Source of the DNA: Candidatus Aegiribacteria sp.
GTDB lineage: Bacteria > Fermentibacterota > Fermentibacteria > Fermentibacterales > JCC-6
Reading direction: 5' to 3'
DNA length: 7,940 nt
Assembly: GCA_030600975.1 (NCBI GenBank)
Contig: JAUVUL010000059.1
Location: forward strand, 1 to 7,940
Shown here piece after piece: positions 1 through 5,444 of the stretch. Positions within the stretch are counted from its first letter, which is position 1. Each line of letters begins with the position of its first letter. The notes under the pieces are model-generated. The model worked only from the letters and a program-made list of their open reading frames with translations, had not been told where the DNA came from and ran no database searches. Both the position numbers and the translations under genes were made by a program.

Positions 1-1
1 G

Positions 2-238
2 ATTGGTCCCAACCCCTTTTCTGAAATCCTTAGTATTACATGCAACGGCCCATTGGCAGCAAATTCAAACTTTAGAGTACTGGATGTGTCAGGTAGACTG
101 GTTACTGAAATGGATCTGGAAGAGTCCGGGACAGTCTTCTACTGGCGGCCGGAAATATCATTGCCTGACGGAGCCTACTTCGTTGTGATTGAAACAGGAG
201 ATCATGAAGTTGTAGAAAGGTGTATTCTGCTCCGGTAA
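2..238 (+). CDS. C-terminal end of a secreted/surface protein with FlgD-like (type IX-style) sorting tail, 5' partial
   Basis: The reading frame is open from base 2, where it already encodes IGPNPF, to TAA at 236-238. Only about 78 residues are in the window and the start lies outside it. The tail has the typical order of a C-terminal FlgD-like / type IX secretion sorting domain: PNPF at the domain start, a strand ending in 'FRVLDVSGRLV', a 'YWRPE' turn in place of the usual W-(D/N)-G, 'LPDGAYFVVIETG', and the terminal 'VERCILLR'. In such proteins this domain follows large catalytic or adhesive domains and directs secretion or surface attachment. The substrate function is not visible because the body of the protein is missing. 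The stop is one base from the convergent EIIA remnant's stop (240-242). An ATG at 53 is internal to the domain and is not the real start. Confidence 0.72.
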   Translation: MGPNPFSEILSITCNGPLAANSNFRVLDVSGRLVTEMDLEESGTVFYWRPEISLPDGAYFVVIETGDHEVVERCILLR

Positions 239-239
239 C

Positions 240-539
240 TCAGCCTTCCCTTCTTCTTTTCGAGAGCAGGACAAGGTCCCGTAGCCCCTGAATTGTCCTG
301 CACTTCGCCCACAACCCATCGAACCCGGATGCTGTTGTTATTTCTGTGATTGCCATGAGAGCCTTCAGGTGGAAGTTTCTTTCCTCCATGGTTCCCGCAA
401 GCACGAAAACGATGTGGACAAGTTCTGAATTTCCCCCGAAATCGATTCCTTCATGGGCTCTTGCCATGGTAACGGAGAATTTTACCTCTCCCGGGATGAT
501 TATGTGGGGGATAGCCAGGCCGGGTCGTAAGCCCCCCTG
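240..539 (-). pseudogene. Truncated duplicate of a PTS EIIA (fructose/nitrogen-type) domain
   Basis: Read on the minus strand, the frame opens after an in-frame TAA (541-543) and runs to TGA (240-242). It encodes a clear C-terminal two-thirds of an EIIA type-2 domain: 'GLRPGLAIPHIII', 'EGIDFGG', 'HIVFVLAG', 'FHLKALMAI' and 'LRDLVLLSKRRR'. By eye about 58 of 93 positions match the end of the permease-EIIA fusion in this window, so the two are paralogues. The histidine of the AIPH motif (the phosphorylation site of this family) and the second conserved His in FHLKAL are both kept. Missing are the first part of the EIIA fold and any membrane domain. Upstream of a G6 run (read on the minus strand) another frame gives a little more similarity, which suggests an indel. 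The first in-frame ATG (codon at 465-467) lies after the active-site His, so a functional product is unlikely. I call it a decayed duplicate. Confidence 0.7.
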
Positions 540-712
540 TTAAGGGACAGCTGATTGGATGAAACTCCATCGAGAATCATGCTATTAATACTGAAGTGGA
601 TTATTGCTCCTGCATCAGCCTAGGTGACAGATTGTTAGTTCGAATATTGTTTACTGTGATCCGTCATGCGAGACCTTATGTGGAATCGGAGATAGAGCCT
701 GCTTTCAACTGA
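540..712. other. Non-coding or unrecognised stretch between two gene remnants
   Basis: All six frames are short here. One open frame (563-712, +, about 49 codons, no start near its beginning) resembles nothing I know. It is probably decayed upstream sequence of the FlgD-like remnant, or of the EIIA remnant on the other strand. No convincing promoter or RNA fold was seen. Confidence 0.4.
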
Positions 713-826
713 AGCGAAGCCGTATATCACTGGGATGGGAGATCAGAAACAGGAGCAGAGCTTCCCGATGGTATCTATTCTGCAAGGTTATCTTCTACTG
801 CTGTAATGCTGCTGAAGCTGGAGAAA
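713..826 (+). pseudogene. Remnant of a FlgD-like / type IX-style C-terminal tail
   Basis: Right after an in-frame TGA (710-712) the frame encodes 'VYHWDGRSETG' then 'ELPDGIYSARL' and 'VMLLKLEK'. This is the classic ending of a FlgD Ig-like tail: W-D-G-R, a short turn, (L/V)PDGIY, and a final strand with K-L. The upstream strands and the PNPF motif are missing or out of frame. There is no stop at the expected C-terminus: the frame runs from the last recognisable codon (824-826) straight into the 95-bp repeat at 827 and ends only at TAA 959-961. This suggests that the repeat replaced the natural end of the gene. The match is short, so the family call is made with moderate confidence. Confidence 0.5.
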
Positions 827-921
827 CCCCTTCAGCCATTCCATGAGGGGGTTCAAAGAACTGATACTCGGGGCTACCAGAATTTTGCCGCAGGTGTAAC
901 AGCCTGCGGCAATTTTCTTTT
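827..921 (+). repeat. 95-bp intergenic repeat, copy 1 (two hairpins)
   Basis: It matches 1817-1911 at 87 of 95 positions with no gaps, exactly 990 bp away. It contains two hairpins in tandem. The first pairs 827-834 with 844-851 (8 bp with one T-G pair, 9-base loop). The second is a terminator-like hairpin at 885-912. Most of the changes between copies fall in the 868-905 half, while the first 41 bases are identical. Both copies follow a gene remnant on the plus strand and precede a plus-strand gene. Confidence 0.85.
885..921 (+). terminator. Rho-independent terminator in repeat copy 1
   Basis: A perfect 10-bp stem TTGCCGCAGG/CCTGCGGCAA (885-894 with 903-912) and an 8-base loop are followed by TTTTCTTTT (913-921). 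The orientation suits termination of plus-strand transcripts coming from the FlgD-like remnant, insulating the nucleotidyltransferase promoter downstream. Confidence 0.8.
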
Positions 922-966
922 ATTAGACCCATACCTGTCAACGAAAAGAATCCATAATTAACCTAC

Positions 967-994
967 TTGTCATGAACGAAGTATACAGTAATAT
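967..994 (+). promoter_or_regulatory. Predicted promoter of the wHTH-nucleotidyltransferase gene
   Basis: A -35-like TTGTCA (967-972, 5 of 6 consensus) is separated by 16 bp from a -10-like TAATAT (989-994, 4 of 6). The implied transcription start is near 1001. The -10 box lies inside the first 15-bp dyad of the repeat array, so a protein bound there would block RNA polymerase. This is inferred from pattern only. Confidence 0.45.
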
Positions 995-1069
995 TTACTG
1001 CAATGGCGGTAAATAATACCGTAATTATGGTAGAAAGTACTGCAATGCAGGTGAAAAGTACTTCGAATA
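986..1069 (+). repeat. Four tandem 21-bp units, each with a GTA-N5-TAC dyad (likely operator array)
   Basis: Units begin at 986, 1007, 1028 and 1049. The first 15 bases of each form a dyad with 5-base arms: CAGTA-ATATT-TACTG, CGGTA-AATAA-TACCG, TGGTA-GAAAG-TACTG and AGGTG-AAAAG-TACTT. The first two are perfect dyads, the third has one mismatched arm pair, and the fourth is the most degenerate. The 6-base spacers are AT-rich (CAATGG, TAATTA, CAATGC, CGAATA). A 21-bp period equals two helical turns, so bound dimers would line up on one face of the DNA. The array overlaps the predicted -10 box and ends 8 bp before the AAGGAG ribosome binding site. The adjacent gene encodes a winged-helix protein, so autorepression is the natural reading. 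Confidence 0.75.
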
Positions 1070-1087
1070 CTGCTGCAAAGGAGAACG

Positions 1088-1684
1088 ATGCTTAAACAAC
1101 TATTCGGCTCTGGAACACGGGCAAAAGTTATTGAGTGGCTCTTCATGCATCCAGATGAAAAGTTCTACGTCAGACAGTTATCGGTGCTTCTCGAACTGGA
1201 TTCAACAAACCTTGGTAAGGAACTTGACAGGCTATATAACCTTGGGATCGTATCCAGATCAAGATCGGGCAATCAGAAGCACTACTCAGCCAATCAGGAT
1301 TGTCCGATCTATGTTGATCTTAAGAATATCGTCATTAAGACAGGTGGCGTAGCGGATAGGTTGAAATCTTTGTTGAAGCCTTTTACTGATAGAATTGATA
1401 TTGCTTTCGTGTACGGTTCCATTGCATCCGGTTCTTTCAGCAAATCAAGCGATCTGGATTTAATGGTTGTCGGTGATATTTCCCATCGCGAACTGGTGAG
1501 TCACCTGCGCACCGCAGGTCAGGAAATGGGCCGCGAACTAAACATGTCCTGCTTCAGCAGAAATGAGTTTGCAGAGAAGCTGCAGGAAAAAGGATTCATC
1601 TGGAGAATCTCAACTGGAGAGAAAATCTTCGTGATCGGAGGTGATGATGGGCTTAGAATTATGGGAAAAGAATCGATGGATTGA
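1088..1684 (+). CDS. Winged-helix DNA-binding + MNT-type nucleotidyltransferase protein (antitoxin-like)
   Basis: This 198-residue protein starts at ATG 1088, preceded by AAGGAG at 1078-1083 (4-base spacing). Residues 1-75 form a winged-helix domain of the ArsR/MarR-like kind found at the front of many minimal nucleotidyltransferases ('FYVRQLSVLLELDSTNLGKE' is the recognition-helix region). Residues about 85-185 form a pol-beta-superfamily MNT nucleotidyltransferase: 'VYGSIASGSFSKSSDLDLMVV' spans about 108-128, with the Gly110-Ser111 pair and metal-binding Asp122 and Asp124. The active-site motif is intact. In HEPN/MNT toxin-antitoxin pairs the MNT protein transfers nucleotides (AMP) to the HEPN RNase and silences it. 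Here the following gene is a broken HEPN relic, overlapping this gene's end, so the antitoxin-like protein appears orphaned. The dyad array upstream suggests autoregulation. Substrate and partner are inferred, not shown. Confidence 0.85.
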   Translation: MLKQLFGSGTRAKVIEWLFMHPDEKFYVRQLSVLLELDSTNLGKELDRLYNLGIVSRSRSGNQKHYSANQDCPIYVDLKNIVIKTGGVADRLKSLLKPFTDRIDIAFVYGSIASGSFSKSSDLDLMVVGDISHRELVSHLRTAGQEMGRELNMSCFSRNEFAEKLQEKGFIWRISTGEKIFVIGGDDGLRIMGKESMD

Positions 1685-1800
1685 TATTCATTCCCCCTCT
1701 GATGGAGAAGTGATAGCCCTCATTCATCGAGACGGCTGAACATGCTATTAACCAGGCTGAGACTCTTGATGGACTATCCTCTGCATGGAAGATAGTGTAG
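1644..1800 (+). pseudogene. Frameshifted and truncated HEPN-domain protein (toxin partner relic)
   Basis: A strong ribosome binding site (GGAGGTGAT, 1637-1645) inside the end of the nucleotidyltransferase gene precedes ATG codons at 1644 and 1647. The frame encodes 'MGLELWEKNRWIDIHSPSD' then 'GEVIALIHRDG' and stops at TGA 1737-1739. The shifted frame from 1738 continues the family pattern with 'EHAINQAETLDGLSSAWKI' and ends at TAG 1798-1800. HEPN proteins encoded next to MNT genes typically begin with a W-x-K-N-x-W-(L/I)-x-x-H segment. They continue with a helix ending in (D/H)RDL, then 'A..EGLS.DWR' and a long helical core carrying the RNase R-x4-H motif. The core and the catalytic motif are absent: the reading ends just before the 95-bp repeat at 1817. 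The 40-base overlap of the two genes is typical of translational coupling. Family call is from remembered consensus. Confidence 0.62.
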
Positions 1801-1816
1801 ACATCATAGTGCAGAG

Positions 1817-1911
1817 CCCCTTCAGCCATTCCATGAGGGGGTTCAAAGAACTGATACTTGGGACTACCAAAATTTTGCCGCAGGTATTACTACCCGCGGC
1901 AATTTTCTTTT
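1817..1911 (+). repeat. 95-bp intergenic repeat, copy 2 (two hairpins)
   Basis: A direct repeat of 827-921 (87 of 95 identical). Together the two copies bracket the promoter, operator array, nucleotidyltransferase and HEPN relic. The first hairpin is unchanged. The second keeps its fold despite five substitutions. The HEPN reading ends 17 bp upstream. Confidence 0.85.
1875..1911 (+). terminator. Rho-independent terminator of the nucleotidyltransferase/HEPN unit
   Basis: A 12-bp stem (1875-1886 with 1891-1902, one A-C mismatch) closes a 4-base TTAC loop and is followed by TTTTCTTTT (1903-1911). Compared with copy 1 the inner stem has changed, but on both sides, so that pairing extends two base pairs further. 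This suggests the structure rather than the exact sequence is maintained. Confidence 0.82.
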
Positions 1912-2021
1912 GTAATAAATGACTTCACAGCTGAAAACAGTTATATGCTTTAAGAACCGGGTTGAAAATCATTATGGGACAATCTATGTGTTGAGTAGCA
2001 ATAGAAAGGTAGAGTAACCCA

Positions 2022-2501
2022 ATGGACGACGACAGAGTGACCATGGAAGAAGCTCACAAAGCGTTTGCTGCCGGATACAACGGTAAAGTCTGGGAACTGC
2101 TGGAAAAAAGTCAAAGAAGCGAAGAGGACAACATCAGAATGCTTCATTTCGCCCACGCATCATGTGCCCACTGGCTCGAAGCCGGCACTGGAGTACATCA
2201 TCAGCGCGGTGAATGGATGATATCAAGGGTTAATTCAGAATTGGGCTTTCATGAAGCTGCCCTGCGTCATGCTGAAATCTGTCAAAGACTCACGGAAGAT
2301 TACGCGGATGAGATGGCTGATTTCGATCTGGCATACGCTTACGAAGCCATGGCAAGGGCTTACGCAGCGGGAAATGACAGGAAGAAAGCCCTTCAGTTTA
2401 TTAAGAAAGCGGAAACTGCTGGAGGAAGAATAGCGAACAGCCAGGACAGAAAAATATTCCAGGGTGATCTAAACAGCGGCAACTGGAATGGCATCAGATA
2501 G
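2022..2501 (+). CDS. Small TPR-like helical protein, conserved hypothetical family
   Basis: This 159-residue cytoplasmic protein has no signal peptide or membrane segment. It is all-helical in appearance, with TPR-like helix pairs: 'AHKAFAAGYNGKVWELLEKS' (about 10-30), 'MLHFAHASCAHWLEAGT' (about 40-56), 'QRGEWMISRVNSELGFHEAA' (about 61-81), and 'DFDLAYAYEAMARAYAAGND' (about 99-119) followed by a further helix with 'KKALQFIKKAE'. I recall a family of similar length with the HW...GT...QRGEW(L/M)ISRV and DFDxAYAYEAxARA signatures; its function is unknown to me. The start at 2022 is preceded by AAAGG (2005-2009), which is distant. ATG 2043 is an alternative. A weak promoter (TTGAAA 1962-1967, TATGTG 1985-1990) is possible. 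The gene is convergent with the transporter gene, with only 4 bp between stop codons. Confidence 0.75.
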   Translation: MDDDRVTMEEAHKAFAAGYNGKVWELLEKSQRSEEDNIRMLHFAHASCAHWLEAGTGVHHQRGEWMISRVNSELGFHEAALRHAEICQRLTEDYADEMADFDLAYAYEAMARAYAAGNDRKKALQFIKKAETAGGRIANSQDRKIFQGDLNSGNWNGIR

Positions 2502-2508
2502 TCGACTA
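2497..2508. repeat. 12-bp perfect palindrome joining two convergent stop codons
   Basis: ATAGTCGACTAT spans the TAG of the TPR-like gene (2499-2501), the 4-bp gap, and the TAG of the transporter gene on the other strand (2506-2508). It could form a short hairpin in both transcripts, but there is no adjacent T-run, so I do not call it a terminator. Confidence 0.6.
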
Positions 2509-3975
2509 TTCCAATCTTCTTCTTTTAGTCAGGAGTACAAGATCTCTCAGTTCGTTGATGTTGCGGCATTTCAGCCATTTTGAGTCGAAATCAGGGGAAC
2601 TGGTGATTTCCGCAATTGCCATTAATGCGCGAAGATGAAAAGTTCTTTCATCGCTTGAACCTGCCAGGACAAAAATCATCCTGACTGGAGAATTCTCTCC
2701 TCCAAAATCAACACCCTCTCTGCATCTGGCCAGAAGAACGGAAAATCTACCCGGACCGGGAACGATGATATGCGGTATGGCAAGGCCTTTCCGCAGAGCG
2801 GTTGAAGAATCACTTTCCCTTTCAATCAGAAGTCTATCTATTTCATTTCTTTCAAGACAGAGGGAATCCTCCAGATTTTCAGAGACCATCCTGAAGAATT
2901 CTTTCATATCAATGGGTTTATCGATATCCAGTATTGCTGCTTTGAAAACCAGGTCATCGAACCTGTCTTCGGTTATATGATCCCGATCCCTGAGAACCTG
3001 TGCCAGTTCCCTTACCAGGCCGTTTTTAGCCAGTTCCCTTGGGAAAATTCTTGCAGTAAGATGCAGCAGTGCATACTCCCTCTGAACCCTCTTCCTGGAG
3101 TATATGAAATACCAGATTGTTCCTCCGACCATGACCAGCAGGCTTGCTGCAAGTGCAGATTGGCCGAGTTTTGCAAGAAGAACAAGCATGCCTGCAATTC
3201 CAAGAATCTGAATCCAGGGGTATCCGGGACTTTTGAATACGGGTTTGTACGTATGTATGCGGCTTTCCCGCATTACTATTACAGAGATATTCACAAACAG
3301 AAACAGAATGAGCATCATCGTTGATGCAAGCTTCACAAGGTGCATGAAATCAAGCAGGAGAAGAAGAATTATTATTACTCCTGTCAGAACCACAGAGACC
3401 CATGGAACACCTTTCTTCCTTGAAATTCTGGACAGGCCTGCAGGAAGCAGATCGTCCCTGCTCATTGCAAATGGGAACCGGGCCGAAGCCAGAATTCCCG
3501 CATTGGCTGTTGAAAGAAAAGCTAGTACAGCTGCAATGCTCATTACCGTTAAACCTGTACTCCCGGCGATGACCTTTGCTGCTTCGGAGATGGGCATGCC
3601 GGTTTCAGAAAGAACGGAGGGGTTGAGAACACCTACACAGATAAGCACCGATACAAAGTAGAAAATCGTTACCACAGTCAGAGCAAGAAACATGCTGACC
3701 GGAAGGTCACGCCCCGGTCGTTTTACCTCCTCCGATACACTTGTTACCTTGGTTAGACCCCCGAAGGACACGAACACCAGTGCTGCCCCTGCCAGGATTC
3801 CGCTGAAGCCATTTGGCGCTATGGGTCTGAAGCGTTCGGGGGAAAAGTAAGTTAAGCCGAATCCGGCGAACAGGGTCAGGGATATAAGAAGTCCGGTAAC
3901 CAGTACTATCTGAGCTTTTCCGGCATGTCCTGCTCCCCTGAGATTTATACAGGTGAAGAGAACGCATGATATCAT
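2506..3975 (-). CDS. APC-family permease fused to PTS EIIA domain, N-terminus lost at the fold (mirror copy)
   Basis: Left-arm copy of the gene described at 3966-5435. The first genuine codons start at the fold (3970/3969). The apparent ATG at 3973-3975 is made by bases of the opposite arm, so this is a 5'-truncated gene rather than a complete one. Confidence 0.8.
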   Translation of the reverse strand: MISCVLFTCINLRGAGHAGKAQIVLVTGLLISLTLFAGFGLTYFSPERFRPIAPNGFSGILAGAALVFVSFGGLTKVTSVSEEVKRPGRDLPVSMFLALTVVTIFYFVSVLICVGVLNPSVLSETGMPISEAAKVIAGSTGLTVMSIAAVLAFLSTANAGILASARFPFAMSRDDLLPAGLSRISRKKGVPWVSVVLTGVIIILLLLLDFMHLVKLASTMMLILFLFVNISVIVMRESRIHTYKPVFKSPGYPWIQILGIAGMLVLLAKLGQSALAASLLVMVGGTIWYFIYSRKRVQREYALLHLTARIFPRELAKNGLVRELAQVLRDRDHITEDRFDDLVFKAAILDIDKPIDMKEFFRMVSENLEDSLCLERNEIDRLLIERESDSSTALRKGLAIPHIIVPGPGRFSVLLARCREGVDFGGENSPVRMIFVLAGSSDERTFHLRALMAIAEITSSPDFDSKWLKCRNINELRDLVLLTKRRRLE

Positions 3976-3980
3976 GCGTT
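3961..3980. other. Fold point of the giant palindrome
   Basis: AACGCATGAT/ATCATGCGTT is the centre. It has zero spacer and cuts the transporter frame in the middle of its membrane domain. Read outward in either direction, the same transporter begins, giving a false picture of two divergent genes overlapping by 10 bp (3966-3975). A short native palindrome at this point (for example around GATATC) may have seeded the fold, but this cannot be told apart from the fold itself. Confidence 0.9.
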
Positions 3981-5435
3981 CTCTTCACCTGTATAAATCT
4001 CAGGGGAGCAGGACATGCCGGAAAAGCTCAGATAGTACTGGTTACCGGACTTCTTATATCCCTGACCCTGTTCGCCGGATTCGGCTTAACTTACTTTTCC
4101 CCCGAACGCTTCAGACCCATAGCGCCAAATGGCTTCAGCGGAATCCTGGCAGGGGCAGCACTGGTGTTCGTGTCCTTCGGGGGTCTAACCAAGGTAACAA
4201 GTGTATCGGAGGAGGTAAAACGACCGGGGCGTGACCTTCCGGTCAGCATGTTTCTTGCTCTGACTGTGGTAACGATTTTCTACTTTGTATCGGTGCTTAT
4301 CTGTGTAGGTGTTCTCAACCCCTCCGTTCTTTCTGAAACCGGCATGCCCATCTCCGAAGCAGCAAAGGTCATCGCCGGGAGTACAGGTTTAACGGTAATG
4401 AGCATTGCAGCTGTACTAGCTTTTCTTTCAACAGCCAATGCGGGAATTCTGGCTTCGGCCCGGTTCCCATTTGCAATGAGCAGGGACGATCTGCTTCCTG
4501 CAGGCCTGTCCAGAATTTCAAGGAAGAAAGGTGTTCCATGGGTCTCTGTGGTTCTGACAGGAGTAATAATAATTCTTCTTCTCCTGCTTGATTTCATGCA
4601 CCTTGTGAAGCTTGCATCAACGATGATGCTCATTCTGTTTCTGTTTGTGAATATCTCTGTAATAGTAATGCGGGAAAGCCGCATACATACGTACAAACCC
4701 GTATTCAAAAGTCCCGGATACCCCTGGATTCAGATTCTTGGAATTGCAGGCATGCTTGTTCTTCTTGCAAAACTCGGCCAATCTGCACTTGCAGCAAGCC
4801 TGCTGGTCATGGTCGGAGGAACAATCTGGTATTTCATATACTCCAGGAAGAGGGTTCAGAGGGAGTATGCACTGCTGCATCTTACTGCAAGAATTTTCCC
4901 AAGGGAACTGGCTAAAAACGGCCTGGTAAGGGAACTGGCACAGGTTCTCAGGGATCGGGATCATATAACCGAAGACAGGTTCGATGACCTGGTTTTCAAA
5001 GCAGCAATACTGGATATCGATAAACCCATTGATATGAAAGAATTCTTCAGGATGGTCTCTGAAAATCTGGAGGATTCCCTCTGTCTTGAAAGAAATGAAA
5101 TAGATAGACTTCTGATTGAAAGGGAAAGTGATTCTTCAACCGCTCTGCGGAAAGGCCTTGCCATACCGCATATCATCGTTCCCGGTCCGGGTAGATTTTC
5201 CGTTCTTCTGGCCAGATGCAGAGAGGGTGTTGATTTTGGAGGAGAGAATTCTCCAGTCAGGATGATTTTTGTCCTGGCAGGTTCAAGCGATGAAAGAACT
5301 TTTCATCTTCGCGCATTAATGGCAATTGCGGAAATCACCAGTTCCCCTGATTTCGACTCAAAATGGCTGAAATGCCGCAACATCAACGAACTGAGAGATC
5401 TTGTACTCCTGACTAAAAGAAGAAGATTGGAATAG
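3966..5435 (+). CDS. APC-family amino acid permease fused to a PTS EIIA domain, N-terminally truncated by the fold
   Basis: This is an inner-membrane transporter with a cytoplasmic regulatory tail. Residues about 22-44, 57-75, 95-117, 135-160, 190-210, 214-235, 253-270 and 272-292 are hydrophobic, matching roughly the last seven or eight helices of an APC permease. 'EEVKRPGRDLP' (82-92) is the well-conserved APC loop. After a basic stretch (294-299), residues about 325-485 form an EIIA type-2 domain, with 'GLAIPH' (397-402; His402 is the expected phosphorylation site), 'GVDFGG' (421-426), 'FVLAG' and the second conserved His447 in 'FHLRALMAI'. In this fusion family, phosphorylation by HPr-like proteins is thought to couple transport to PTS state; the transported amino acid cannot be read from sequence. 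About five N-terminal helices are missing compared with complete permeases. The start ATG at 3966-3968 lies on the wrong side of the fold, so the true gene extends beyond the available sequence. An in-frame TGA (3954-3956) is also a fold product. Confidence 0.82.
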   Translation: MISCVLFTCINLRGAGHAGKAQIVLVTGLLISLTLFAGFGLTYFSPERFRPIAPNGFSGILAGAALVFVSFGGLTKVTSVSEEVKRPGRDLPVSMFLALTVVTIFYFVSVLICVGVLNPSVLSETGMPISEAAKVIAGSTGLTVMSIAAVLAFLSTANAGILASARFPFAMSRDDLLPAGLSRISRKKGVPWVSVVLTGVIIILLLLLDFMHLVKLASTMMLILFLFVNISVIVMRESRIHTYKPVFKSPGYPWIQILGIAGMLVLLAKLGQSALAASLLVMVGGTIWYFIYSRKRVQREYALLHLTARIFPRELAKNGLVRELAQVLRDRDHITEDRFDDLVFKAAILDIDKPIDMKEFFRMVSENLEDSLCLERNEIDRLLIERESDSSTALRKGLAIPHIIVPGPGRFSVLLARCREGVDFGGENSPVRMIFVLAGSSDERTFHLRALMAIAEITSSPDFDSKWLKCRNINELRDLVLLTKRRRLE

Positions 5436-5444
5436 TCGACTATC
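5433..5444. repeat. 12-bp palindrome at convergent stop codons (mirror copy)
   Basis: Mirror of 2497-2508, between the transporter stop (5433-5435) and the TPR-like gene stop (5440-5442, minus strand). Confidence 0.6.

Larger units (their letters stand above)
1..3970 (+). repeat. Left arm of a perfect 7,940-bp inverted repeat
   Basis: This arm is the reverse complement of 3971-7940 with no spacer. Coding regions fall at exactly mirrored positions (sum 7941) and encode identical proteins on opposite strands. Text compared at both ends and at the centre also matches base for base; the centre reads AACGCATGAT then ATCATGCGTT. Natural inverted repeats of this size nearly always show a spacer, a unique flank or some divergence. 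None is visible here, so a contig folded onto itself is the simplest explanation. Only one arm should be counted when judging gene content. Confidence 0.97.

Noticed and set aside
563..712. Small gene upstream of the FlgD-like remnant
   Set aside because: It has no start codon near its beginning, no ribosome binding site and no recognisable motif; a shared CATGCTATTAA with the HEPN relic looks coincidental.
986..1069. Plasmid-type iterons / replication origin
   Set aside because: The 21-bp period would fit iterons, but no replication initiator gene or DnaA box cluster was recognised, and the array overlaps a promoter directly before a winged-helix gene.
827..1911. CRISPR repeats
   Set aside because: Only two 95-bp copies 990 bp apart with genes between them; there are no short regular spacers.
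3233..3661. 142-residue open frame antisense to the transporter
   Set aside because: It is entirely antisense to conserved APC membrane segments, its composition is not protein-like (Arg/Thr/Ile-rich runs), and it has no ribosome binding site.
3961..3980. Replicated hairpin telomere of a linear replicon
   Set aside because: A telomere junction would not be expected within the membrane domain of a conserved transporter, and no protelomerase-type gene is present. Not strictly excluded.
3953..4234. 93-residue open frame starting at the fold
   Set aside because: It is an out-of-frame reading of the transporter coding region, rich in Arg/Ser/Gly, and its start uses fold-made sequence.
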